Assembly (NCBI GenBank): GCA_943369665.1
Contig: CALRNX020000011.1
Span: 62,001 to 126,000 of the forward strand
DNA: 64,000 nucleotides
Source of the DNA: UKL13-3 sp943369665
GTDB lineage: Bacteria; Bacteroidota; Bacteroidia; UKL13-3
Reading direction: 5' to 3'
A program made the translations under genes and the position numbers. How positions within the stretch are numbered: position 1 is the stretch's first letter; each line of letters opens with the position of its first letter. Shown here piece by piece: positions 43,327-51,543 of the stretch. The notes under the pieces were generated by a model. The model was not told where the DNA came from, searched no databases, and saw nothing but the letters and a program-made list of their open reading frames with translations.

Positions 43327-44370
43327 TCATAATGTTTTCATATCGATCACAAAACGGTACTTCACATCCGACTTGAGCATGCGTTCATAAGCTTCGTTTA
43401 TCTGGTTCATTGCAATCACTTCCACATCGCTGGTTATATTGTGTTGGGCACAATAGTCGAGCATCTCCTGAGTTTCTGCAATACCTCCAATAACCGATCC
43501 GGCCAGTTTTCTGCGTTTACCGATCAATGTAAATGGCGGTACTTGTGCCGCAGTTGGTGGGGCTCCCAATAATACCATCACACCGTCTCGTTTTAATAAT
43601 TGAAGGTATGCGTTTACATCATGTGTTGCCGATATGGTATTGATGATAAAATCAAAAGTTCCCGTTACCGATTTTAATTGTGCGGCATCAAAGGTTAATA
43701 CAAAATGATGTGCCCCTAATTTAGCGGCATCTTCTTTTTTGGATGGTGAACTGCTCAACATGGTTACCTCGGCACCAAATGAAACCGCAAACTTTACAGC
43801 CATATGTCCCAGTCCGCCCAGTCCAAGTATGGCTACTTTATGTCCTTTGCCTACATTCCAATGGCGCAATGGGGAGTAAGTGGTAACCCCGGCACACAGC
43901 AACGGTGCTACTTTTTCAAGAGGCAATGTGTCGGATACTTTTAACGTGTATTGTTCATCAACCACAATTGCATTGGAATAGCCTCCATAAGTTGGCGTTG
44001 GCCAGTTGGGTGTAGTGGCATTATAGGTTCCAACCGAGCCTTTATCGCAATATTGTTCGAGCCCTTCTTTGCAACTTTCACAAGTACGGCATGAGTCTAC
44101 AAAACATCCAACTCCGGCCAGGTCGCCCACTTTAAATTTGGTAACATGATTCCCAATTTGCGTGATCCGGCCAACAATCTCATGGCCCGGAACGATCGGA
44201 TAAATGGTGCGTTCCCATTCATTTCGTGCCACGTGAAGATCGGAGTGGCATACACCACAATACAAAATCTCAATGAATACATCATGTGCTCCCACATCTC
44301 TGCGGTCGAATGAAAAATCTTTTAGCGGGGTAGTAGGGCTGTATGCTGCAAATCCTTTACTTGGTATCAT
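43327..44370 (-). CDS. Zinc-dependent NAD(P) alcohol dehydrogenase (CAD/YahK-like)
   Basis: This medium-chain dehydrogenase of 347 residues has catalytic zinc ligands in CGVCHSDLH and GHEIVG and structural zinc cysteines in CFVDSCRTCESCKEGLEQYC. The cofactor site is LGLGGLGHMAVKFAVSFGAE, with SSSPSKK after strand 2, which favours NADPH. The pattern is that of the cinnamyl-alcohol-dehydrogenase group, which reduces aldehydes. The frame extends to a TTG at 44433, but MIPSKGFAAYS at 44370 is the typical start. Confidence 0.93.
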   Translation of the reverse strand: MIPSKGFAAYSPTTPLKDFSFDRRDVGAHDVFIEILYCGVCHSDLHVARNEWERTIYPIVPGHEIVGRITQIGNHVTKFKVGDLAGVGCFVDSCRTCESCKEGLEQYCDKGSVGTYNATTPNWPTPTYGGYSNAIVVDEQYTLKVSDTLPLEKVAPLLCAGVTTYSPLRHWNVGKGHKVAILGLGGLGHMAVKFAVSFGAEVTMLSSSPSKKEDAAKLGAHHFVLTFDAAQLKSVTGTFDFIINTISATHDVNAYLQLLKRDGVMVLLGAPPTAAQVPPFTLIGKRRKLAGSVIGGIAETQEMLDYCAQHNITSDVEVIAMNQINEAYERMLKSDVKYRFVIDMKTL

Positions 44371-44450
44371 ATATGTTGGTTTATTGTTTTTCAAATATAA
44401 CATACCCTTTTCCGGAATATATTTGTTGTGCAAAAGTTTAATTTTATTTC

Positions 44451-45020
44451 ATGGCTACGATCAAACATGTTCCCAACGCTTCAGTGCTTATCACCGATGC
44501 TTTTGAAAAGATGTCTTCGCCCATTCGCGCTATGTGTGAAAAGCTGCGCAGCCTGGTGCATAAGGCAGAACCGAGTATCATTGAAGACTGGAAATGGGGC
44601 CCTAATTTTTACCTCGAGGGTAAGGTATGCAATGTGTGGGGGTTTAAACAACATGCGTCTATCGTGTTTTTTAATGGTGTAAACATGAGTGATACTTCGG
44701 GGTTGTTCAACTCAGGTGAAACAAACAGCAGCAGCCGTACGATCAAGTTCACATCTTTGGATGAAATCCCCGAAAAAGCCATTGTGGCTTATGTGAAGGA
44801 GGCTGTGAAGCTCAACAAAGCAGGAGAGACCAAAGCTGTTAAAACGATTGATATTCCGGATGGGTTGCGCAAGATCCTTGCAAAGCACAAACTGCTCAGT
44901 GTATTTGAATCTAAAAATTTTACTTACAGAAAAGAAGCTGTCGTAGCTTATACCTCAGCCAAACAGGAGGTTACTCGTGAAAGAAGGATTGAGAAATTGA
45001 TTGCTGAGTTGGCTAAGTAA
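44451..45020 (+). CDS. DUF1801 / YdeI-like protein
   Basis: This 189-residue cytoplasmic protein has an N-terminal DUF1801 domain (YdhG-like fold): SSPIRAMCEKLRSLVHKAEP, IIEDWKWGPNFYLEGK and VCNVWGFKQHASIVFFNG. It has a C-terminal YdeI/OmdA-like tail (VAYTSAKQEVTRERRIEKL). The family is structurally like frataxin, but its function is unknown. It starts at 44451, divergent from the alcohol dehydrogenase, and is convergent with the SET gene. Confidence 0.88.
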   Translation: MATIKHVPNASVLITDAFEKMSSPIRAMCEKLRSLVHKAEPSIIEDWKWGPNFYLEGKVCNVWGFKQHASIVFFNGVNMSDTSGLFNSGETNSSSRTIKFTSLDEIPEKAIVAYVKEAVKLNKAGETKAVKTIDIPDGLRKILAKHKLLSVFESKNFTYRKEAVVAYTSAKQEVTRERRIEKLIAELAK

Positions 45021-45063
45021 TTTAGTTGATTGGTTTGAAAACGTATTCTCTGTGTTGTGAAAA

Positions 45064-45483
45064 TTAACGGTACTTTTTCCAGTATCGTTTTCCATAGCTG
45101 CAAAAAATTTCCTCTCCTGTCGTTATTTTTCGGGTGGCGATAAGGCACACCTCTTGTTTTTCTGTTAAACCGATTTTAGCGTTATTACGAAACAATTTAG
45201 GCATAAATGCTGCAGCATCATTCGCATATTTAGCAAAACATTCGGTATGGATAGAATCCATAATGCTGCCATCCAACATGGAAATAAAGTATTGATCTTT
45301 TCTAGCTGTTGCGCGTTGGTTGGCTTGCACATCGGTAAGTATCTCACCTTTAAACAATGAAATCACTTCATCTTTATAAATCGTAATAGCTGTACGCAAA
45401 CCATTGCCGGAATTAGGCAGTTGAGAACCGGTTACGTAAAGGTAATCAGATTCGGGAGCTTCGATGGTGTTTGGGAAAATCAT
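45064..45483 (-). CDS. SET-domain protein (putative protein-lysine methyltransferase)
   Basis: This 139-residue protein consists almost only of a SET domain. Features are the N-terminal SGNGLRTAITIYKDEVISLFKG strand pattern, the substrate-pocket FAKYANDAAAF segment (in place of eukaryotic NHSC), NAKIG and the C-terminal GEEIFCSYGKRYWKKY, in which the Tyr of the SYG motif contributes to catalysis. SET proteins are S-adenosylmethionine-dependent lysine methyltransferases. They are uncommon in bacteria, and the target here is unknown. There is no signal peptide, so it is likely cytoplasmic. Confidence 0.85.
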   Translation of the reverse strand: MIFPNTIEAPESDYLYVTGSQLPNSGNGLRTAITIYKDEVISLFKGEILTDVQANQRATARKDQYFISMLDGSIMDSIHTECFAKYANDAAAFMPKLFRNNAKIGLTEKQEVCLIATRKITTGEEIFCSYGKRYWKKYR

Positions 45484-45693
45484 ATGGTTACTGGCTGTAT
45501 TCGGTTAAAACGATTCAATATGGTATCGCTATACATATCGGAATGGTTAAGCAAGGATCAACTTTTTTGACCGATTTTAACCCATCTGTACGCAATTTAT
45601 GTTTAAACCTGCCAAATTTTGATTTCGGAATTTTGATTCATTTTTCTTTTTCAAATTCGAATTGACAAAAAGAAATAAATACTGTCTGAAAAA

Positions 45694-46884
45694 ATGAATC
45701 TCAATCTGATCAATATATGTGTTTGCTGTTTTTGGGTTGTTTTTGTTGGTTGCCAATCCAATGAAAACAGAGAAAGCTGTGACTGTCCAAAATCGGCTAA
45801 TAAAGTTTTGACCTATTCGGTTGTTGATTCATTTTCGATTGAACTTCCTGATTCGTTTAAAGAAAATTTTTTCACCGTTCCGCTTATTCAATACCAATTG
45901 AATGCTTCAACAAACAAGGAGGTGTTTTTTATAATCGATATTGAAAAGAATGTGCTGTACCAATATGACTTGAGGGCAAAATTATTACATACATATTTAA
46001 ACCTAGATACTATTGATGGTGTAATTTCAGATTTTCAGGTGCTGAACGATAGTGTAGTATATGTTATTACATCCAATAAAACACGGCTGTGGAAAATAGA
46101 GCACAATGATTCAACAACTAAAAAAGTAACCATTGTTTTTGATGAACTGATGGAAGAATACATAAACACAAATCCTTTTATGGGCGATAGGTTAACCGTC
46201 TGTACCAGAAACAATATTGATTATGTAAATGCCTACATATTAGCTCAACAATCAAAAGGTCTTGCCAACAAAAAACACTTGTACTCTTTGTGGAATTTAA
46301 AGACAAAACAACCTCAGTTGGAGTACGTAGAATTTCTTGATGTGCTCAAAGAAAAATCATATGGGTATGCCTATAGTCCATCAAAAACTGATGTTGGCGT
46401 GGTTACACGAATTGCGTGGGGCTTTGAACATACAGTAAGAAGTTATAACAATATTACTGGGCAAGAAATAAATAGCCAATGTGTACGGTCTAATTTTATA
46501 CAAGAGGATCAGATTGCTGGCATTGCCAACAAGGAACTAAAGGATGATTATCAAAAAATGATGGATTACCTTATTGAAGCGCCATATTACTTATCCTTAC
46601 AATACGACCAATACCATCATCAATATTACAGGACAGTAAAACATAAGCAAGATTTACTTGATGCAAAAGGTAAGTTAAACGAGAGGTATAATGGATCATG
46701 GTCGATTATTACTACCGATAGTGTGCTCAATATTATGGGCGAGTTTCCAATTTCGGGTAAGGAGTATTTACCCTATGCTTTAATTCCAACCAAAGGAGGA
46801 ATTGCAATAGCTAAAACAAATGAAGGTATTGGTTCACTCAACGTTTTAACTTTTGATTTAATAAAGCCAAATTATGAAAAATAG
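45694..46884 (+). CDS. Propeller lipoprotein (DUF4221-like)
   Basis: This 396-residue lipoprotein has its lipobox in VVFVGC (Cys 20). The mature part has repeating strand-rich units, for example VFFIIDIEKNVLYQYDL, VVYVITSNKTRLWKIE, DYVNAYILAQQ and VGVVTRIAWGFEHTVR, as expected of a beta-propeller. It resembles the DUF4221/6-bladed propeller lipoproteins of Bacteroidota. It overlaps the next gene by 11 bases, and the two are followed by a small cysteine-rich exported peptide. Such propellers often bind peptides or proteins, so a receptor or scaffold role at the envelope is a reasonable guess. No function is proven. Confidence 0.7.
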   Translation: MNLNLINICVCCFWVVFVGCQSNENRESCDCPKSANKVLTYSVVDSFSIELPDSFKENFFTVPLIQYQLNASTNKEVFFIIDIEKNVLYQYDLRAKLLHTYLNLDTIDGVISDFQVLNDSVVYVITSNKTRLWKIEHNDSTTKKVTIVFDELMEEYINTNPFMGDRLTVCTRNNIDYVNAYILAQQSKGLANKKHLYSLWNLKTKQPQLEYVEFLDVLKEKSYGYAYSPSKTDVGVVTRIAWGFEHTVRSYNNITGQEINSQCVRSNFIQEDQIAGIANKELKDDYQKMMDYLIEAPYYLSLQYDQYHHQYYRTVKHKQDLLDAKGKLNERYNGSWSIITTDSVLNIMGEFPISGKEYLPYALIPTKGGIAIAKTNEGIGSLNVLTFDLIKPNYEK

Positions 46885-47392
46885 CCTATTCAACTTATTA
46901 ATGCCTCTTGTTTTAATAGTATCTGCTTGTAACCAAACAGGTAAGTATGCTGCAATTGCCAAAGAGTATAAATATGAGAAAGAATTCGAATCCTATTTAG
47001 CTGAGCAATACCCAAGCTACGAAAGAAATGAAGCGGTTACAAAACTCATTGTTGTTCCGCTCACATCTTGTGCTCCATGTGTGAATATTACCCTTACAAG
47101 CCTTACCCAAAGCGAATTCAGTACTTCACATATCTTTTTAATAGGCCATTCCGAAAATGAAGAACAAACAAAAGAGAGGGCCGATATAGTCAGTCAGTTA
47201 TCTGCCAGACAAGGAACATTTGTAGATGAAGATGCCAACCTGTTCAGGTATCGGGTAAATATTACCAAGCCAACCATATTATTATTAAAAGATAATGCAA
47301 TTCAACGATATATCGAATTAAACGAATCCGTTTGGGCTGAATTAAACAACTCCATTCGTGAGGGAAGTTTGGAAAAAGATCTGCAATTTTAA
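46874..47392 (+). CDS. Thioredoxin-fold lipoprotein with CxxC
   Basis: This 172-residue lipoprotein has a lipobox ending in LIVSAC (Cys 19). The mature part has a thioredoxin-like pattern: a strand KLIVVPLT, the active-site-like S65-C66-A-P-C69 at the start of a helix, and KPTILLL with a likely cis-Pro near the end. This suggests a periplasmic thiol oxidoreductase or disulfide isomerase like TlpA or AhpC-type proteins. It lies between the propeller lipoprotein and the four-cysteine peptide, so that peptide is an obvious candidate substrate (inference). Confidence 0.72.
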   Translation: MKNSLFNLLMPLVLIVSACNQTGKYAAIAKEYKYEKEFESYLAEQYPSYERNEAVTKLIVVPLTSCAPCVNITLTSLTQSEFSTSHIFLIGHSENEEQTKERADIVSQLSARQGTFVDEDANLFRYRVNITKPTILLLKDNAIQRYIELNESVWAELNNSIREGSLEKDLQF

Positions 47393-47446
47393 GGAGGAAG
47401 CTGAAAATCCTGTAAAGAGTAGGCGAAAAAAAAATAAATAATAATT

Positions 47447-47701
47447 ATGAAAAACGTAAAAAAAGTAATTGCCGGATTAGCATTTGTAACTGTTGCAGTG
47501 CTTTGCATCAATGGGTTGTCGAGTAAAGTTTCGGCAAAGGAAGCAGCTATTAATTCAACTAGTGAGGCATGGCTTTGGTGGACAAAAGTTCCTTGCCCTG
47601 CTGGGTCAATTGGATCAAAATGTGTAAAAATGGAAGCGCAAGCTACTTATCCATTATGCAATCAAAAAAATCCAGTGCTTCCTGCTTGTATTTGGCAGTA
47701 A
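47447..47701 (+). CDS. Small exported cysteine-rich peptide (NVEALA-like layout)
   Basis: This is an 84-residue precursor. Residues 1-30 form a Lys-rich then hydrophobic export signal ending in VSA. The mature part of about 54 residues has a Trp-rich start (A41-W-L-W-W45) and four cysteines (C50, C59, C71, C81), enough for two disulfides. The layout recalls NVEALA-type Bacteroidota peptides, but the NVEALA motif itself is absent, so I do not claim membership. It lies 54 bases after the thioredoxin-fold lipoprotein and is followed by a strong terminator. It could be a signalling peptide, an antimicrobial peptide or a structural protein. Confidence 0.7.
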   Translation: MKNVKKVIAGLAFVTVAVLCINGLSSKVSAKEAAINSTSEAWLWWTKVPCPAGSIGSKCVKMEAQATYPLCNQKNPVLPACIWQ

Positions 47702-47785
47702 TAGGAATTGGCAATAACATTTCCTTCAGGAAAGACCTGTAACATATACTGCAGATTATAACCTAAATCAGTCAATTCTTTTCAA

Positions 47786-47826
47786 AGGCTGTTTCAAACA
47801 TTGAAACAGCCTCTTTTATTTTTTTT
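47786..47826 (+). terminator. Terminator after the cysteine-rich peptide gene
   Basis: A perfect 12-base stem, AGGCTGTTTCAA (47786-47797) and TTGAAACAGCCT (47801-47812), with an ACA loop is followed by a T-rich tract. It separates the peptide cluster from the sensor kinase gene. Confidence 0.9.
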
Positions 47827-47841
47827 ACATCTGTTAACAAA

Positions 47842-50742
47842 ATGATTGAATTTAAATCTGTATATCGGAACGGCATGATCGTGAAATTATATGGATGGAT
47901 TTTTCTGTTGCTCGTTTGTGGCAATATTTTCGGGAGTATAAACCCAGTCAGTAAAAAATATAATACACAAAATATTTTATTAAGTAATGAAGTATACAGT
48001 GTTGTTGCTGATTTTAAAGGGTATGTATGGATGGCTACATCCCGGGGTGTGGTTCGGTTTGATGGAAAAAACAGTGTGTATTTTTCCACCAATAATGGGT
48101 TAAGTGATCAAGTGGTACTTAAATTATTTTTATCCCCTAAGGGGAAATTGTGGGTTTATTGTGCCGATAAAACATTGTATTATCTTAATTCAGAGAGTCG
48201 TTTTGTTGAATACAAACATGCCGAACTCCTGAAGCAAGCGTTAAATACCAATAACTTCAGCGAGATTTGCGCAATCTATTTTAAAAATGAAGAGCCTCAA
48301 TATTTTGCAACCACCATGCATGGTTTGTTGTATGTGAAAAAGAGGAAGGTGCTAACCTACTTGCCCCAACTAAAGGGGGTTATCTTTAATAGAGAAATTG
48401 GATTAGCAGGATATCGGGTGAACCCCAATTTTGATATTCACTTTAACAACAAGGTGTACAAAGTTACGGGTAATGTTAAACACCCTAATACACTAATAAG
48501 ATCAAACAAGGATATTGTATTTACCATTGATAATTATCTGTTTGTTTTAAGAGATAACAAGGTAGTGCACGAGGCAACATTTAGCGGTCTTATTCTTTCC
48601 GTATATGAAGACAAAGAAAAAAGTCTTTGGATAAGTTTTTACAACAAAGGGGTAAAGAGATATAAAGAAGGAGAAACAATAAACCAGCAAGGAGGTTCAT
48701 TTTTTTTCGACAATGATATGATTACCGGAGTATGTCAAGACTTTGAAGGGGGATACTGGTTTTCAACTCATACCAACGGGGTTACGTATGTTCCCAAATT
48801 TAGTTTTTTTGAAATTATTAAAGAAAACATTAGTAATATCAGAGCTGTAACCACAGATGAAAAGGGGCGGATGTATGTGGTAACGGATGATAAGCAAATT
48901 ATCAGGTATACAGGGAATAAACCAGATACAAAAGTGAGCGTATTATCGGGTCCTCAAAGTTCGGTTTGTAACGATATCTGTTATCGTTCATTTGATAATA
49001 AACTGTATGTGTCCTTTTCGCACGGTATTTATGCTGTTGACGAGCATCTCAGGTTAAGCAATCGGGTCATTTCGGGATCAAAAGGTGTATTTTTTGCATC
49101 TGATAAAAAACATCTTTACACAATTAGTGCACACGTGGCAGCCAAAATAAGGATGAAAGATAATGTTGTGGTGCATCGGGCAACGGTAAATGAAACAACT
49201 GTAACGCTTTTTGAGGATTCGCGTGGAATAATGTGGATAGGCACGAATAGTGGATTGTTGGTTTTTAAAAATGACACTGTAACAAAGGTTTTTCGTTCCA
49301 CGATACATGACAGAGTAAGCAAAATCCAACAACTTCCCACCGGAGAGTTGGTGGTAGGAACGATAGGTCAGGGTATTTATGTGATTGATCGTAATGGGAA
49401 TATTGATCATATTTTGATGGGAGCAGATGTCCGAAAGAATACCATCAATGATATCTGTATCATGGGTAATGAATTGTGGACAGCCACCGGAGATGGAATT
49501 ATTGTTGTTCGGTATATAGGCAAACACCAATTTGACTGGTATCAATATGATGGCTCTTTTAGAGAGATTCGAAAGATTATAACAAGTCAGGGTAAAATGT
49601 ATTTATGGACGGATAATTCAGTGGTGGAGATGCAACTGCTTTCATCATTGGTGTCTCCGGCTCACCCACGACTTGTTTTGGATAGTATTTTAGTTAATGG
49701 AAATTTTTATAAACCGGTTAGGCCAACTGTGTTAAGTTACAATGAAAATAATGTCAAAATCTATTTTCATACGATTTCATTTCGTTTCGGCAAAACAATA
49801 AGTTACCGTTATCGTTTGAGTGGTTTGGATACGACATGGAAACGCATCAATCATTCCGAATTGGAATTTGAATCGTTACCTCCCGGAAAGTACTTGGTTC
49901 AAATTTTGGCCATGAGTCCTGATGGATTGCAGTCTCTTTCTCCCATTACCATACCATTTGTGATTAAAGAACCTTTTTGGATGAATTGGGTGTTGATCAG
50001 TTTGGGCATTGCTTTTTTATTAGCCGTGGCTGTATTGATTTTAATAACCGTTTACAAAAAGAAAATGAGGGTAAACATGGAGCGTGAACGTTATATATAC
50101 ATGGAGCAACAAGCCCTCTCAGCTCAGATCAATCCACATTTTATTTTCAATGCACTTAACAGCATTCAAAATGTAATTATGGTAGAGCCTCAATTAAAGG
50201 CGCTTCAATATCTGGGACAATTCAGCGTGTTGATGCGGCTTAGTTTGGAGAACGCGCGTCAAAAATGGGTGCTGCCTTCCGAAGAAATGCGATTAATCAG
50301 CGTGTATCTTGAATTGGAAAAGCTCCGATTCAAACATAAATTTACGTTTACGGTTTCGTATGAACAAACTGATAACCAGAAAGAGGTGCTTATACCCAGT
50401 ATGTTGATTCAACCCTTTGTTGAAAATGCCATTCTTCATGGTGTGAACCACCTTGAAACCCGGACGGGAAGTATAGACGTTCGGCTGACATTTGATGGGT
50501 TGCACCTTGTTTGTGTGGTTGATGATAACGGTGTGGGCCGGAGACAAGCAGCCTTGTTTGAAAGCAAACACGCAAAACAGAATAGAAGTTTTGGGGTGCA
50601 GATCACTTGTGAAAGGCTTCAAATTTTGAGTAAGCAAATGAAGCGTAATTACTATTATGAAGTAATAGATAAAGTTGATGACCTAAATGAACCAATAGGG
50701 ACAAAGGTTATTTTTAATATACCATTTAAGGACCAGGAATGA
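47842..50742 (+). CDS. LytS-type sensor histidine kinase with periplasmic propeller and Y_Y_Y domain
   Basis: This 966-residue membrane sensor starts with a signal anchor (WIFLLLVCGNIF); M12 at 47875 is an alternative start. About 600 residues of ligand-sensor propeller repeats follow (VYSVVADFKGYVWMAT, GIMWIGTNSGLLVF), then a Y_Y_Y domain (YRYRLSGLDTTWKRI) and one membrane segment at about 714-737. The kinase part is the His_kinase/LytS type: QINPHFIFNALNSIQ with the phosphoacceptor His near 766, PSMLIQPFVENAILHG near 859 and DDNGVG near 894. It overlaps its response regulator gene by 4 bases. The ligand is unknown. Confidence 0.93.
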   Translation: MIEFKSVYRNGMIVKLYGWIFLLLVCGNIFGSINPVSKKYNTQNILLSNEVYSVVADFKGYVWMATSRGVVRFDGKNSVYFSTNNGLSDQVVLKLFLSPKGKLWVYCADKTLYYLNSESRFVEYKHAELLKQALNTNNFSEICAIYFKNEEPQYFATTMHGLLYVKKRKVLTYLPQLKGVIFNREIGLAGYRVNPNFDIHFNNKVYKVTGNVKHPNTLIRSNKDIVFTIDNYLFVLRDNKVVHEATFSGLILSVYEDKEKSLWISFYNKGVKRYKEGETINQQGGSFFFDNDMITGVCQDFEGGYWFSTHTNGVTYVPKFSFFEIIKENISNIRAVTTDEKGRMYVVTDDKQIIRYTGNKPDTKVSVLSGPQSSVCNDICYRSFDNKLYVSFSHGIYAVDEHLRLSNRVISGSKGVFFASDKKHLYTISAHVAAKIRMKDNVVVHRATVNETTVTLFEDSRGIMWIGTNSGLLVFKNDTVTKVFRSTIHDRVSKIQQLPTGELVVGTIGQGIYVIDRNGNIDHILMGADVRKNTINDICIMGNELWTATGDGIIVVRYIGKHQFDWYQYDGSFREIRKIITSQGKMYLWTDNSVVEMQLLSSLVSPAHPRLVLDSILVNGNFYKPVRPTVLSYNENNVKIYFHTISFRFGKTISYRYRLSGLDTTWKRINHSELEFESLPPGKYLVQILAMSPDGLQSLSPITIPFVIKEPFWMNWVLISLGIAFLLAVAVLILITVYKKKMRVNMERERYIYMEQQALSAQINPHFIFNALNSIQNVIMVEPQLKALQYLGQFSVLMRLSLENARQKWVLPSEEMRLISVYLELEKLRFKHKFTFTVSYEQTDNQKEVLIPSMLIQPFVENAILHGVNHLETRTGSIDVRLTFDGLHLVCVVDDNGVGRRQAALFESKHAKQNRSFGVQITCERLQILSKQMKRNYYYEVIDKVDDLNEPIGTKVIFNIPFKDQE

Positions 50743-51443
50743 AAATAAAAATTGTAATTATTGATGATGAAGAGGATGCTGTATCATGCATCAAACAAAT
50801 GATTGAAAGCTATACCGAAGATACAGAAGTATGTGGTGTAGCCTATTCGGCTATGGACGGCATAAAAGTGATTAATCTGGTAAAGCCGCATATTGTGTTC
50901 CTTGACGTACAAATGCCTAAAGTAGATGGTCTTGAAATGCTTGAATCATTTACGTCCCGAACGTTTGAGACAATTTTAACCACGGCCAGTGCCTCTCATT
51001 CTTTTCAAGCAATCAAACTGAACGTGGTTGATTATTTGTTGAAGCCCATCATTGTATCAGAGCTGCAAGCTGCTATTGAAAAATGCAAAACCAGGTTACG
51101 GTTGAGCGCTCCATCCGATACCATTGTCTTAGCAGATCAGTCGGGCTACACAATCGTTAAGTTAAAAGACATCATTTTCATTAAAGGAGAAGGAAACTAT
51201 ACCACCTTTTTTCTCAAATCCAACCAAAAGATTGTTACCTCCAAAAACCTCAAGCATTTTGAAGATATAATCAGTGAGCGTTATCTGGTGAGGTGCCATC
51301 AATCCTATATGGTCAATACCAAGGAAGTGATTAATTTGCGTAAAGATGATGGTTGGTATCTTATCATGTCGACAGGAGACAGAATTGATGTGAGCAGGGC
51401 CAATAAAGAAAAAATATTCAATATTTTAGGGCCTTCTGTTTAA
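50739..51443 (+). CDS. LytTR-family response regulator
   Basis: This 234-residue two-domain regulator partners the kinase upstream (ATGA overlap). The receiver domain has IIDDEEDAVSCIKQMI (acidic pocket), VFLDVQMPKVDGLEML with the phosphoacceptor Asp, and YLLKPI with the conserved Lys. The C-terminal LytTR DNA-binding domain runs from about residue 130: IIFIKGEGNYTTFFL, ITSKNLKHFE-like text and RCHQSYMVNTKEVINL. LytTR proteins bind direct repeats upstream of target genes. The T9SS gene that follows is a candidate target, but no clear repeat was seen. Confidence 0.95.
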   Translation: MKIKIVIIDDEEDAVSCIKQMIESYTEDTEVCGVAYSAMDGIKVINLVKPHIVFLDVQMPKVDGLEMLESFTSRTFETILTTASASHSFQAIKLNVVDYLLKPIIVSELQAAIEKCKTRLRLSAPSDTIVLADQSGYTIVKLKDIIFIKGEGNYTTFFLKSNQKIVTSKNLKHFEDIISERYLVRCHQSYMVNTKEVINLRKDDGWYLIMSTGDRIDVSRANKEKIFNILGPSV

Positions 51444-51543
51444 CGGATTTTAATCTGATCTTACCAATTGTTTACCCAAAGTGACCGTTTTTGAATGGAG
51501 ACAGTTTGGTATTGTTTTTCTATTGATTTTCGAGGAAAAAAAT

